In this document: piece by piece, positions 1-8,826 of the stretch
Layout of the letters: each line of letters begins with the position of its first letter
Position numbering within the stretch: the first letter of the stretch is position 1
NCBI GenBank assembly: GCA_047975215.1
Contig: JBKEDD010000126.1
Location: forward strand, 1-64,000
Direction: 5' to 3'
Length of the DNA stretch: 64,000 bases
Source: JAGRMG01 sp047975215
GTDB lineage: Bacteria; Pseudomonadota; Alphaproteobacteria; Rhodobacterales; Rhodobacteraceae
Program-made: the position numbers and the translations under genes
The notes under the pieces: generated by a model
Databases searched by the model: none
Told to the model about the DNA's origin: nothing
What the model saw: the letters and a program-made list of their open reading frames with translations, nothing else

Positions 1-704
1 TGACGCAGGACCAGAAGGAAAAGACCGCCTATCACGAGGCCGGCCACGCCGTCGTCGGGCTGGCGCTGCCCGAATGCGACCCGGTCTACAAGGCCACGAT
101 CATTCCGCGCGGCGGCGCGCTGGGCATGGTGGTCAGCCTGCCCGAAATGGACCGTCTGAACTGGCACAAGGACGAATGCGAACAGAAACTCGCGATGACG
201 ATGGCCGGTAAGGCGGCCGAGATCATCAAGTATGGTGAAAACCACGTCTCGAACGGGCCGGCCGGCGATATCCAGCAGGCCAGCCAGCTGGCGCGCGCGA
301 TGGTGATGCGTTGGGGCATGTCCGACAAGGTCGGCACTATCGACTATGCCGAGGCGCATGAAGGCTATAGTGGTCAGACCGCGGGGTTTTCGGTTTCGGC
401 CAACACCAAGGAACTGATCGAGGACGAGGTCAAGCGGTTCATCCAGGAAGCCTATGATACCGCACACCGGATTCTGACTGAGCGCAGCGAGGAATGGGAG
501 CGCCTGGCGCAGGGCCTGCTGGAATACGAAACCCTGACCGGAGAAGAGATCGAGCGCGTGATGCGTGGCGAACCGCCGCAAAAGGGCGACGACGAAAGCG
601 ACGAGTCCGATCAGGGCAGCGCCCCCAGCGTCACCGCCATCCCCAAGACCAAGCCCAGGAAGCTGCCCCCCGAAGGCGGGATGGAGCCGGAACCGACGGT
701 CTGA
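1..704 (+). CDS. ftsH: ATP-dependent zinc metalloprotease FtsH, C-terminal part (5' end outside window)
   Basis: Only the peptidase half is present; it is open from the window edge (frame starting at base 3). The zinc-binding HEAGH motif lies at bases 33-47, followed by the conserved M41 peptidase region (GPAGDIQQAS, ARAMVMRWGMS) and a disordered acidic tail rich in D, E, S and P that ends EPEPTV. FtsH is a membrane-anchored AAA+ hexamer that degrades misassembled membrane proteins and short-lived regulators in the cytoplasm. The AAA module and transmembrane helices must lie upstream of the window. The next gene, fhs, starts 166 bases downstream and is probably transcribed separately. Confidence 0.95.
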   Translation, partial: TQDQKEKTAYHEAGHAVVGLALPECDPVYKATIIPRGGALGMVVSLPEMDRLNWHKDECEQKLAMTMAGKAAEIIKYGENHVSNGPAGDIQQASQLARAMVMRWGMSDKVGTIDYAEAHEGYSGQTAGFSVSANTKELIEDEVKRFIQEAYDTAHRILTERSEEWERLAQGLLEYETLTGEEIERVMRGEPPQKGDDESDESDQGSAPSVTAIPKTKPRKLPPEGGMEPEPTV

Positions 705-870
705 CGGGGCAGTGTAAGACCTGCGTATCCGCCGCCGGCCCGTGTTGGCGACGCATCGCGTCGGGAAAGCGTCGGAATCCATATCGTAAGGCTGCGCCGT
801 TGCCGCTATGGGTTGCGCGATGCCGGTGCGAGGATGCCGGTGAACGGGGTTCTTACCGGGAAGCGCGCCA

Positions 871-2547
871 ATGACCTTCAAGTCCGATATCGAGATCGCC
901 CGCGAGGCGAAGAAACTCCCGATCCAGGAGGTCGGCGCGAGCCTGGGTATCCCCCAATCCCACCTGCTGCCCTACGGCCATGACAAGGCGAAGGTCAGCC
1001 AGGAGTTCATCGGTTCGGTACAGGGCCGCAAGCCCGGCAAGCTGATCCTCGTCACGGCGATCAACCCCACGCCGGCGGGCGAGGGCAAGACGACGACGAC
1101 GGTGGGGCTGGGCGACGGCTTGAACCGGATCGGCAAGCGGGCGGCGATCTGCATTCGCGAGGCATCGCTTGGCCCCTGTTTCGGCATGAAGGGCGGTGCC
1201 GCCGGGGGCGGCTATGCGCAGGTCGTGCCGATGGAAGAAATGAACCTGCATTTCACCGGCGATTTCCACGCCATCACCAGCGCGCATAATCTGCTGACGG
1301 CGATGATCGACAACCACATCTATTGGGGCAACGAACTGGAGATCGACGAACGCCGGATCGTCTGGCGCCGGGTCATGGACATGAACGACCGCGCCCTGCG
1401 CGACATGGTCGTGGGTCTGGGCGGTGTGGCCAACGGATTCGCACGCCAGACAGGGTTTGACATCACGGTCGCCTCCGAAGTCATGGCGATCCTGTGCCTG
1501 GCCAACGACCTTGACGATCTGAACAGGCGGCTCGGCGATATCATCGTCGCCTATACCCGCGACCGCAAACCGATCCTTGCCCGCGACCTCAAGGCCGACG
1601 GCGCCATGACCGTCCTGCTGAAGGACGCGATGCAGCCCAACCTGGTGCAGACGCTGGAAAACAACCCCGCCTTCGTGCATGGCGGTCCGTTCGCCAATAT
1701 CGCGCATGGCTGCAACTCGGTCATCGCCACGACCACCGCACTGAAGGTTGCCGACTATGTCGTCACCGAGGCCGGTTTCGGCGCCGATCTGGGGGCTGAG
1801 AAATTCATGAACATCAAGTGCCGCAAGGCGGGCCTTGCGCCCGATTGCGTGGTGCTGGTGGCGACGGTACGGGCGATGAAGATGAACGGCGGCGTGGCCA
1901 AGGCCAACCTGGGGGCCGAGAACGTCGCGGCCGTCAAGGGCGGCTGTGCCAATCTCGGCCGCCATATCGCCAATCTCAAGAGTTTCGGCGTGCCGGTGGT
2001 GGTGGCGATCAACCATTTCGTCACCGACACGCAGGCCGAGATCGACGCGGTGCGGGACTACGCTAAGTCGCAGGGCTCGGAAGCGATCCTGTCCCGGCAC
2101 TGGGAACTGGGATCGGAGGGCGCGGTCGACCTGGCTGAACGGGTGGCGCAGATCGCCGACAGCGGTGCCAGCCAGTTCGCGCCGCTATATCCCGACGACC
2201 GCCCGCTGTTCGAGAAGATCGAAACCATTGCCAAGCGCATCTACCGCGCCGACGAGGTGCTGGCCGACAAGAAGATTCGCGGCCAGTTGCGCGCCTGGGA
2301 AGAGGCGGGGTTCGGGCATCTGCCGGTGTGCATGGCCAAGACGCAGTATTCATTCTCGACCGACCCGAACCTGCGCGGCGCGCCGACCGGCCATTCGGTG
2401 CCGGTGCGCGAGGTGCGGCTTTCGGCCGGCGCCGGTTTCGTGGTGGTCATCTGCGGCGAGATCATGACCATGCCGGGCCTGCCGCGCCGCCCGGCGGCCG
2501 AGGCGATCATGCTGAACGACGCGGGTTCCGTCGAGGGGTTGTTCTAG
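871..2547 (+). CDS. fhs: Formate--tetrahydrofolate ligase
   Basis: A 558-residue protein of the usual length for the family. It makes 10-formyl-tetrahydrofolate from formate, THF and ATP in the cytoplasm. The P-loop-like ATP site TPAGEGKTTTTVGL is at about residues 67-80, and the family motifs EASLGPCFGMKGGAAGGG and FTGDFHAITSAHN follow. ATG at 871 is the first in-frame start and matches the family N terminus. FolD, which interconverts the same one-carbon units, follows 201 bases downstream on the same strand, so the two form a functional pair, although the gap leaves room for a separate folD promoter. Confidence 0.96.
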   Translation: MTFKSDIEIAREAKKLPIQEVGASLGIPQSHLLPYGHDKAKVSQEFIGSVQGRKPGKLILVTAINPTPAGEGKTTTTVGLGDGLNRIGKRAAICIREASLGPCFGMKGGAAGGGYAQVVPMEEMNLHFTGDFHAITSAHNLLTAMIDNHIYWGNELEIDERRIVWRRVMDMNDRALRDMVVGLGGVANGFARQTGFDITVASEVMAILCLANDLDDLNRRLGDIIVAYTRDRKPILARDLKADGAMTVLLKDAMQPNLVQTLENNPAFVHGGPFANIAHGCNSVIATTTALKVADYVVTEAGFGADLGAEKFMNIKCRKAGLAPDCVVLVATVRAMKMNGGVAKANLGAENVAAVKGGCANLGRHIANLKSFGVPVVVAINHFVTDTQAEIDAVRDYAKSQGSEAILSRHWELGSEGAVDLAERVAQIADSGASQFAPLYPDDRPLFEKIETIAKRIYRADEVLADKKIRGQLRAWEEAGFGHLPVCMAKTQYSFSTDPNLRGAPTGHSVPVREVRLSAGAGFVVVICGEIMTMPGLPRRPAAEAIMLNDAGSVEGLF

Positions 2548-2707
2548 GGCATGCCGCGGTCAACCGAATTCGCCTGCCGGGCCGAACGCGTTGTTCTGCG
2601 AAACCGCTGCCTCGGCCCGTGGGCTGACTGCCCGAATCCGGTTATACGCGACACATCCTAGGGCGCATGGACGGCCGAAACCGGCATCGAGCCGGCTCCG
2701 GCCGTGG

Positions 2708-2740
2708 CCTCCGGCGGGGATATTTGGGGACAGAAGAAGG
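2708..2740 (+). repeat. Dispersed short element, copy 1 (CCTCCGGCGGGGATATTTGG...CAGAAGAAGG)
   Basis: The core is CCTCCGGCGGGGATATTT, then six variable bases, then CAGAAGAAG. It sits directly before the folD start and supplies the purine-rich Shine-Dalgarno-like AGAAGAAGGAG. Two further copies are at 37733-37763 and 55478-55509 (minus). If read in frame with folD it would encode ASGGDIWGQKK, which makes a false N-terminal extension. I recall similar motifs upstream of genes in other Rhodobacteraceae genomes, but this was not searched. Confidence 0.75.
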
Positions 2741-2748
2741 AGTTTGGC

Positions 2749-3651
2749 ATGTCGGCGGAGATCATCGACGGAAAGGCCCTTGCGGCACGGGTGCGCGAGC
2801 AGGTCGCGGTGTATGTCGCGGCGTTGCGGGCCGATCATTCCGTCACGCCGGGCCTGGCGGTGGTGCTGGTGGGCGAGGATCCGGCCAGCCAGGTCTATGT
2901 CCGCTCAAAGGGCAGGCAGACCGTCGAGGCGGGCATGAATTCCTACGAGCACAAGCTGGAGGCGGCCACATCACAGGCCGGATTGCTGGCCGTGATCGAG
3001 CGGCTGAACGCCGATGCGGACGTGCATGGCATTCTGGTGCAGTTGCCGCTGCCCGATCACATCGACGAGGCGGCTGTACTTGCCGCCGTAGACCCGGCCA
3101 AGGACGTGGACGGGTTTCACATCTCGAATGCGGGTTTGCTGGCGACCGGGCAGAAGGGCATGGTGCCCTGCACGCCGCTGGGCTGCCTGATGATGCTGCG
3201 CGAGCATCACGGCAGCCTGTCGGGCATGGATGCGGTGGTGATCGGACGCTCCAACATCGTCGGCAAACCGATGGCGCAACTGCTGCTGGGCGAAAGCTGT
3301 ACGGTGACGATCGCCCATTCGCGGACGAGGGACCTGGCCGGTGTGGTGCGGCGCGCCGATATCGTGGTGGCCGCGGTGGGCCGGCCGCAGATGGTGCCCG
3401 GCGACTGGATCAAGCCCGGCGCGACGGTGATAGATGTCGGTATCAACCGGATCGCTGCACCCGAGAAGGGCGAGGGCAAGACCCGTCTGGTGGGGGATGT
3501 GGATTTCGAAAGCGCGCTTGGGGTCGCGGGGGCGATAACGCCTGTGCCCGGCGGGGTCGGCCCGATGACCATCGCCTGCCTTCTGGCCAATACGCTGACC
3601 GCGTGCTGCCGTGCCAATGGCCTGGACGAACCCGAGGGGCTGACCGTCTGA
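2749..3651 (+). CDS. folD: Bifunctional methylene-THF dehydrogenase / methenyl-THF cyclohydrolase FolD
   Basis: A 300-residue protein catalysing NADP-dependent oxidation of 5,10-methylene-THF to methenyl-THF and its hydrolysis to 10-formyl-THF. The N-terminal catalytic region carries YVRSKGRQTVEAGMNSYEHK (catalytic Lys and Tyr), then the VQLPLPDHID motif, and the Rossmann part has VVIGRSNIVGKPMAQLL and PVPGGVGPMTIACLL. ATG at 2749 (MSAEIIDGKALA) is chosen because it has an AGAAGGAG ribosome site and fits the family N terminus. The longer reading from 2704 would translate the dispersed repeat. It pairs functionally with the upstream fhs. Confidence 0.96.
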   Translation: MSAEIIDGKALAARVREQVAVYVAALRADHSVTPGLAVVLVGEDPASQVYVRSKGRQTVEAGMNSYEHKLEAATSQAGLLAVIERLNADADVHGILVQLPLPDHIDEAAVLAAVDPAKDVDGFHISNAGLLATGQKGMVPCTPLGCLMMLREHHGSLSGMDAVVIGRSNIVGKPMAQLLLGESCTVTIAHSRTRDLAGVVRRADIVVAAVGRPQMVPGDWIKPGATVIDVGINRIAAPEKGEGKTRLVGDVDFESALGVAGAITPVPGGVGPMTIACLLANTLTACCRANGLDEPEGLTV

Positions 3652-3669
3652 GCGCCGTGCCGGGCAAGC

Positions 3670-4332
3670 TCAGCGCGGCATCGGCACGACATGCGGCCGC
3701 GCCCCGGTGAGGATGGCCACGGCCTCGGCGCGCATCAGCCCGCGGAGCGCCGCGTCATCGCTGCGCAACCCGCCGGTGTAGGTGCCGTAGGCGGGCAGGA
3801 TTGCACGGTCGCGGTCCGTCAGGAAGGCGGCGCGCGTCAGGCTGCGGCCGCGTGTGCGGAGCGTCACCTTGGGGTGGTAGTGGCCCGAGATCTCGCCGCT
3901 GGCGCCCGCGCGGGCGATATGGCGGAAGGTCAGCGGCGGCAGCACCAGTTCGGCCAGATGCGTGCCGCCCATGTCGACCGGGCCGGGATCGTGGTTGCCC
4001 TCGATCCAGACCCAGCGCCGCCCGGCCTGAAGCCGCGCGATCCACAGTCTTTGCGGTTCGGGCAGGGCGCGGGCGGCGCCGGGGTCGTCGAAACTGTCGC
4101 CCAGGCAAACCACGCTCCGCGCCGCCGTCCGGTCCAGATCGGCGGCCAGCCGGCCCAGCGTGTCGAGGGTGTCGTAGGGCGGCAGTACCGTGCCGCCCCG
4201 GCGCGCGATGCGCTCGGCCTTGCCAAGGTGCAGGTCGGAGACGCAAAGAAGCGACCGGTCGGGCCAGAGCAGGGCCCCCGATCCCAACGCCACCAGCCGG
4301 GTGCCGGCAAGGGTAAAGCCATGCCCGTTCAT
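3670..4332 (-). CDS. pdeM: Ligase-associated DNA damage response endonuclease PdeM (metallophosphoesterase)
   Basis: A 220-residue calcineurin-like metallophosphoesterase. Metal-binding motifs are visible in order: VSDLHLGKAERIARRGG near residue 31, LGDSFDD near 78, EGNHD near 112 and SGHYHPK near 149. This family is found with a DEXH helicase, an ATP-dependent ligase and an exonuclease in a predicted DNA repair set. Here the helicase ends 41 bases upstream on the same strand, while the ligase and nuclease are not in the window. The gene converges with folD, leaving only 18 bases between the two stop codons. Confidence 0.88.
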   Translation of the reverse strand: MNGHGFTLAGTRLVALGSGALLWPDRSLLCVSDLHLGKAERIARRGGTVLPPYDTLDTLGRLAADLDRTAARSVVCLGDSFDDPGAARALPEPQRLWIARLQAGRRWVWIEGNHDPGPVDMGGTHLAELVLPPLTFRHIARAGASGEISGHYHPKVTLRTRGRSLTRAAFLTDRDRAILPAYGTYTGGLRSDDAALRGLMRAEAVAILTGARPHVVPMPR

Positions 4333-4373
4333 GGCCTCGTGGTTGCCGATCGCGGGCGCGATTGCAAGGCGTT

Positions 4374-6791
4374 TCAGCCTGTCCCGGGCTGTGCGAGACC
4401 GGCCGCGCGCATCAGCCGATCGGTCTCTTCCGCCAGCAGCCGTTCCTCGGCGGCACCGGCGACGGGCACCTTGCCGACCTCGAGGAACAGCGGTGCTGCC
4501 AGGGGTGTGACGCGGCCCGGGCGGACATGGTCGATACGGCCGTCGATGCGGGCGAGCAATTCCTCGATGCGGCCGAAATCGACCAGCCCGCGGCGCGCTT
4601 CCTCGCGGGTGATCTGCAGCAACAGGTGGCCGGGGTCGTATTTCATCAGCGTGTCATAGAGGATGTCGGATGAAAACGTTGCCTGCCGTCCGCTTTTGCG
4701 TTGTCCGGGCAGGTTACGTTCGATCAGCCCGGCGATGAGAGCACTTGCGCGGAACGTGCGTTTCATCACTGCGTTGCCCGCAAGCCAGCCGTCGAGCCCG
4801 GCGCGCAGCGCCTCCGGTTCGAGCAGCGGCGCGGGATCGCCCGGCGCGTCCAGCCCCCAGATCAGCGTGGCGTAGTCGGATGCCACGAACCCAAGCGGGT
4901 GCAGGCCCATCTGTTCGAGGCGTCCGGTCAGCAAGAGCCCCAATGTCTGCTGCGCGTTGCGCCCGGCAAAGCCGTAGACGCAGATATGTTCGCGGCCTTC
5001 GTGGGCAAAGCTCTCGACAAGCAACCGCCCCTTTTGCGGCAGTTGCGAGACCTCGCCTTGCAGCGCCAGCCAACTGGCGGTGTGGCGGGGCAGTTGCGGC
5101 CAGGGCCGCTGTGCCAGGATGTCGAGCATTCGGGCGCATAGCTGGGTCGAGGTGGCGAACTTGGTGCCCATGAAGGTGGCGATGCGCGGTTTGCGGCCCG
5201 CATCGCGGCTGACCTCGACGGTCATGTCACGCAGCGATTCAAAGCGCACGATCCGGCCACCGATAAGGAAGGTGTCGCCGGGGCCGAGCGCGGCGGCGAA
5301 GCCTTCCTCGATCTCGCCCAGCGGTTTGCCGGCGCGTCCGCGCATCCGCACCTTGAGCGTGTCTGTGTCCTGTATCGTGCCGATGTTCATGCGGATGCGC
5401 CGGGCGCTGCGCGGGTCGCGCAACTGCCATTTGCCGTCGGCCCGCCGCATCAGCCGCTGCCAGCGATCATAGGCGCGCAGGGCATAGCCACCGGTGGCGC
5501 AGAAATCGAGACAGTCTTCGAATTCGCCGCGCGTGAGGCCGGCATAGGGGCCGGCGGTTGCGACCTCGCGGAAAAGCGCGTCAGCCTGAAACGGACCCGA
5601 GCAGGCGACGATCAGGATATGCTGGCACAGGACATCGCGCGGACCGGGGCCGCGCGGATCGCCGTCAAGGGCGCGCTCGCGCACCGCTTGCAGCGCGGCA
5701 ACGCATTCCACCACCTCGAAGCGGTTCGCCGGTACCAGCAGTGCCCTGGACGGCGTGTCATAGCGGTGATTGGCCCGCCCGATCCGCTGCACCAGGCGTT
5801 TGACGTTCCTGGGCGCCCCGATCTGGATGATCAGGTCGACATCGCCCCAGTCGATGCCCAGATCAAGCGTGCCGGTGCAGACGATGGCGCGCAACTCGCC
5901 CCGCACCATGGCGGCTTCGACCCGTTGGCGCTGCTCCCGGTCGAGCGAGCCGTGATGAATGGCGATGGGCAGTCCGTCGTCATTGGCCAGCCACAACCTG
6001 TGAAAGAAGATCTCGGCCTGGGCGCGGGTGTTGTGAAATATCAGCGTGGTGCGATGTTTCTTCACCTGCGCCAGAACCGCCGGAATCGCGTAGGCGGCGC
6101 CGCCGCCGGACCAGGGTGGCGGCGTCTCGGTTTCCAGCATCGCTATGTCGGGGTCGGGGCCGGGATCGGCCAGCAGGATGGCGCAGGGGTCGGGGTGACG
6201 GGCCAGCAGGCCGGCGATGGCGGCGGGATCCTCGACCGTGGCCGACAGGCCGACCCTTCTCAGACCGGGGCGAAGGGTTTGCAGCCGTGCCAGCGCCAGC
6301 ATGAGCTGATCGCCGCGCTTGCTTTCGGCAAGGGCGTGGATCTCGTCCACCACCACCCGTTGCAGGCCGGCGAATATGCAAGGCGCGTCCTCATGGGAGA
6401 TCAGCAGGGCGAGGCTTTCGGGCGTGGTCAGCAGGATATGCGGCGGATCGGCCCGCTGGCGGCGTTTGCGCGCGGCGGGGGTGTCGCCGGTGCGATCCTC
6501 GATGCGGATGGGCAGGCCCAAGTCTTGGACGGGGGTGCGCAGGTTGCGTTTGATATCGGCGGCCAGCGCCTTGAGGGGGGAAACATAAAGCGTGTGCAGA
6601 CCGGGCGGCGGATCGGTTCCCAGTTCCGCCAGCGTCGGCAGGAAGCCTGCCAGCGTCTTGCCGCCCCCGGTGGGCGCGATCAGCAGCGTGGCCGGGGCAT
6701 CGGCGCGGTCCAGCATGTCGCGCTGATGCGGATGCAGCGCCCAGCCACGGGCGGCGAACCAGTCGCGAAAGTACAGGGGCAGGGTGGCCAT
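4374..6791 (-). CDS. Ligase-associated DNA damage response DEXH-box helicase (Lhr-like)
   Basis: An 805-residue SF2 helicase of the Lhr-related, ligase-associated family. Visible motifs: Walker A APTGGGKT near residue 38, DEIH box VVVDEIHALAE near 143, LSATVED (motif III), then FHNTRAQAE, the VCTGTLDLGIDWG segment and QRIGRANHR (motif VI), followed by a long C-terminal winged-helix/DUF region. The open frame extends upstream to 7463, but that part overlaps the real AAA ATPase gene antiparallel-framed and has no family similarity, so ATG 6791 (MATLPLYFRDW) is taken as the start. It probably acts in DNA repair with PdeM, directly downstream. Confidence 0.9.
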   Translation of the reverse strand: MATLPLYFRDWFAARGWALHPHQRDMLDRADAPATLLIAPTGGGKTLAGFLPTLAELGTDPPPGLHTLYVSPLKALAADIKRNLRTPVQDLGLPIRIEDRTGDTPAARKRRQRADPPHILLTTPESLALLISHEDAPCIFAGLQRVVVDEIHALAESKRGDQLMLALARLQTLRPGLRRVGLSATVEDPAAIAGLLARHPDPCAILLADPGPDPDIAMLETETPPPWSGGGAAYAIPAVLAQVKKHRTTLIFHNTRAQAEIFFHRLWLANDDGLPIAIHHGSLDREQRQRVEAAMVRGELRAIVCTGTLDLGIDWGDVDLIIQIGAPRNVKRLVQRIGRANHRYDTPSRALLVPANRFEVVECVAALQAVRERALDGDPRGPGPRDVLCQHILIVACSGPFQADALFREVATAGPYAGLTRGEFEDCLDFCATGGYALRAYDRWQRLMRRADGKWQLRDPRSARRIRMNIGTIQDTDTLKVRMRGRAGKPLGEIEEGFAAALGPGDTFLIGGRIVRFESLRDMTVEVSRDAGRKPRIATFMGTKFATSTQLCARMLDILAQRPWPQLPRHTASWLALQGEVSQLPQKGRLLVESFAHEGREHICVYGFAGRNAQQTLGLLLTGRLEQMGLHPLGFVASDYATLIWGLDAPGDPAPLLEPEALRAGLDGWLAGNAVMKRTFRASALIAGLIERNLPGQRKSGRQATFSSDILYDTLMKYDPGHLLLQITREEARRGLVDFGRIEELLARIDGRIDHVRPGRVTPLAAPLFLEVGKVPVAGAAEERLLAEETDRLMRAAGLAQPGTG

Positions 6792-6853
6792 GACGCCACA
6801 TCTATGCCCGGCGGCATCGGCGGCCAAGGGGGGGGCGTTGCGCGCCCCGGCGG

Positions 6854-8161
6854 TCATTTCACGATGGTTTCGTCCTTGACGAACATGTTTGCCCATGCCC
6901 GGTCGATCAGGTCGGGCGACATCTGGTAGGGGATGCCTTCGAATTCGCAGATCGCGATCATCTGGTCGATCAGGAAGATGGGCTGATAATTGGCGTAGAC
7001 GTTGTTGATGGTCGGGTACTTGACCTTGAGCAGATGCACCAGCGCCGCCTCGTCCAGCGGCATACCGCGTTTGCGTGCCATCATGGCGAAGATCTTCAGG
7101 TAGTCTTCCTGATTGGGTCCGTCGATCTTGATCTTGAAGAAGATCCGGCGCAGCGCCGCCTGGTCGAAGATCTCGTTGGGGTGAAAGTTGGTCGAAAAGA
7201 TCACCAGCGTATCGAACGGCACCTCGAACTTCTCGCCCGATTGCAGCCCCAGGATATCCTTGTTCTCCTCCAGCGGCACGATCCAGCGGTTCACCAGACT
7301 TTGCGGCGGTTCTTCCTGGCGGCCCAGATCGTCGACGATGAAGATCCCGCCGGAAGACTTCAGTTGCAGCGGCGCCTGGTAGGTGCGGGCGGTCGGGTTG
7401 TAGACCAGATCGAGCATTTTCAGCGACAACTCGCCGCCGGTGATCACGGTCGGGCGGTCGCACAGTACATAGCGGCTGTCGAACCGGTGGCCGCGGCGCA
7501 GCTTGGTCGGGTCGTCCTGCGCCAGTTCGACGGCATTGTGCACGATCGGGTCGTAGACGGTAATGACCTGACCGGAATACTCGATGGCAAGGGGGATATA
7601 GATACGGTCACCCAACGCGTCGCGGATGCCGTTCGAGATCGAGGATTTGCCGTTGCCGGGCGGCCCGTACATCAGGATCGAGCGGCCGGCGCTGACGGCG
7701 GGGCCAAGATGGTCCAGCAGGCTGTCGGGCAGGATCAGGTGCCCCATAGCGGCAACGAGTTGTTCGCGCGACACTTGGATGTTGCGGATCGACTGCCGGG
7801 CGACCTGTTCGCGATAGACCTCGAGCGGCACCGGCATGGCGCCGAAATATTCCGACTGGGCCAATGCGTCCAGCGCGCGGGACTTTCCGGCATCGGTCAG
7901 TTCATATCCCATCTCGTTGCCGGCATTTGCGTTGAGCGTCCCGGTGGCCTGCAACAGTTTCTGGCCGCGCGCCAGATCGACCAGTTCCTGCGTCACCGGG
8001 ATCGGCAGACACAGCGCGGCGGCGATTTCGCTGACCATGTTGACGTTCTTGCGGAAGATGGTTTTCAGCAGGATGTCACGCATCATGACGATCGGCAGAT
8101 GCATTTCGGTCATGCGCTTGGGGGCCGGCGGCGCCATTACGTTCGTGGTCTGCATGTTCAT
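6854..8161 (-). CDS. AAA+ ATPase at the end of the tad locus
   Basis: A 435-residue MoxR-like AAA ATPase. The N-terminal 130 residues look like a winged-helix region (MMRDILLKTIFRKNVN..., ELTDAGKSRALDAL). The ATPase part has Walker A YGPPGNGKSS, Walker B GGIFIVDDLGRQEE, and a sensor-like IFSTNFHP, then a RIFFKIKI segment with the arginine-finger region. It follows the prepilin peptidase gene by 165 bases in the same direction. Proteins of this type recur next to alphaproteobacterial tad pilus loci, but I know of no assigned function. The helicase gene starts 62 bases further on, so co-transcription is possible. Confidence 0.8.
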   Translation of the reverse strand: MNMQTTNVMAPPAPKRMTEMHLPIVMMRDILLKTIFRKNVNMVSEIAAALCLPIPVTQELVDLARGQKLLQATGTLNANAGNEMGYELTDAGKSRALDALAQSEYFGAMPVPLEVYREQVARQSIRNIQVSREQLVAAMGHLILPDSLLDHLGPAVSAGRSILMYGPPGNGKSSISNGIRDALGDRIYIPLAIEYSGQVITVYDPIVHNAVELAQDDPTKLRRGHRFDSRYVLCDRPTVITGGELSLKMLDLVYNPTARTYQAPLQLKSSGGIFIVDDLGRQEEPPQSLVNRWIVPLEENKDILGLQSGEKFEVPFDTLVIFSTNFHPNEIFDQAALRRIFFKIKIDGPNQEDYLKIFAMMARKRGMPLDEAALVHLLKVKYPTINNVYANYQPIFLIDQMIAICEFEGIPYQMSPDLIDRAWANMFVKDETIVK

Positions 8162-8179
8162 CGGTCGGGCCTGTCGATT

Positions 8180-8211
8180 GCCGGTTCCGGTCTGGCGCCG
8201 GTTCCGGTCTG
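8180..8211. repeat. Tandem 15-bp direct repeat upstream of the AAA ATPase gene
   Basis: GCCGGTTCCGGTCTG occurs twice without mismatch, at 8180-8194 and 8197-8211, a 17-base period separated by GC. It lies 19-50 bases upstream of the AAA ATPase start (ATG at 8161 on the minus strand), in the 165-base gap after the prepilin peptidase gene. The position suggests a regulator site, but a slipped-strand duplication is equally possible. Confidence 0.6.
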
Positions 8212-8326
8212 CTGCATGGTACGGCCGCTTTCGCGGGCCTTAATTCCTGGCGGCAGGATGGACTGCCAATATGGCAGCATCAGGGCGAGGTTGCGCCGCG
8301 CAAGTGGGAAGGCCGCGGCGGGCCGG

Positions 8327-8821
8327 TCACTTGCCGTAGATGGCGCCCAGGATCAGATAGATCGCCAGAGTCCCGCCGAGCGACAGGCCCATGGGGAACT
8401 TCCAGCCCATGTGCCAGCTTTTCCAGCCTGGCGCGATCCGGCGCAGCGGGCTGTGCCTGGCCAGGCGGTGGGTTGCGAAGGCTGCCAGAAGGTTGGCGGC
8501 GAAGATCGCCAGCAGAAGGCGCAGATCGCCGGGCGCGATATAGGGTGCGGCGGCGGCGGCGAACTTGGCATCGCCCGCGCCGATCGCGCCGCCGGCATTC
8601 AGCGCAATGCCGACGACCAGTACCGCCAGCATCTGTACCAGCCGCATGCCATAGACCGGCAGCGGCAGTGCGACCAGCCCGGCCAGCACGAACACCGCGG
8701 CAAGCAAGACGACCGATTGGTTGGTAATGCGCATGTCGCGCAGATCGGTAAATGCCGCGTAAAAGCAGATTGGCAGCACGAAGGGCAGGAACCACAGGGC
8801 CGCTGAGGCGGTGATGCTCAT
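8327..8821 (-). CDS. cpaA: Prepilin peptidase TadV/CpaA (A24 family)
   Basis: A 164-residue integral membrane aspartic peptidase that would cleave the leader of the Flp pilin. The two catalytic aspartates are visible: one in the TDLRDMRITN segment near residue 28 and one in the GAGDAKF motif near residue 83. Several hydrophobic helices alternate (SVVLLAAVFVLAGLVALPL, LVQMLAVLVVGIALNAGG). It lacks the N-terminal methylase domain, as expected for the short TadV/CpaA class. The upstream TPR gene ends 5 bases before its start, so the two are translationally linked. Confidence 0.9.
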   Translation of the reverse strand: MSITASAALWFLPFVLPICFYAAFTDLRDMRITNQSVVLLAAVFVLAGLVALPLPVYGMRLVQMLAVLVVGIALNAGGAIGAGDAKFAAAAAPYIAPGDLRLLLAIFAANLLAAFATHRLARHSPLRRIAPGWKSWHMGWKFPMGLSLGGTLAIYLILGAIYGK

Positions 8822-8826
8822 CCCGG

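Noticed and set aside
6791..7463. Upstream extension of the helicase frame
   Set aside because: It overlaps the AAA ATPase coding sequence on the same strand in another frame and has no helicase-family similarity.
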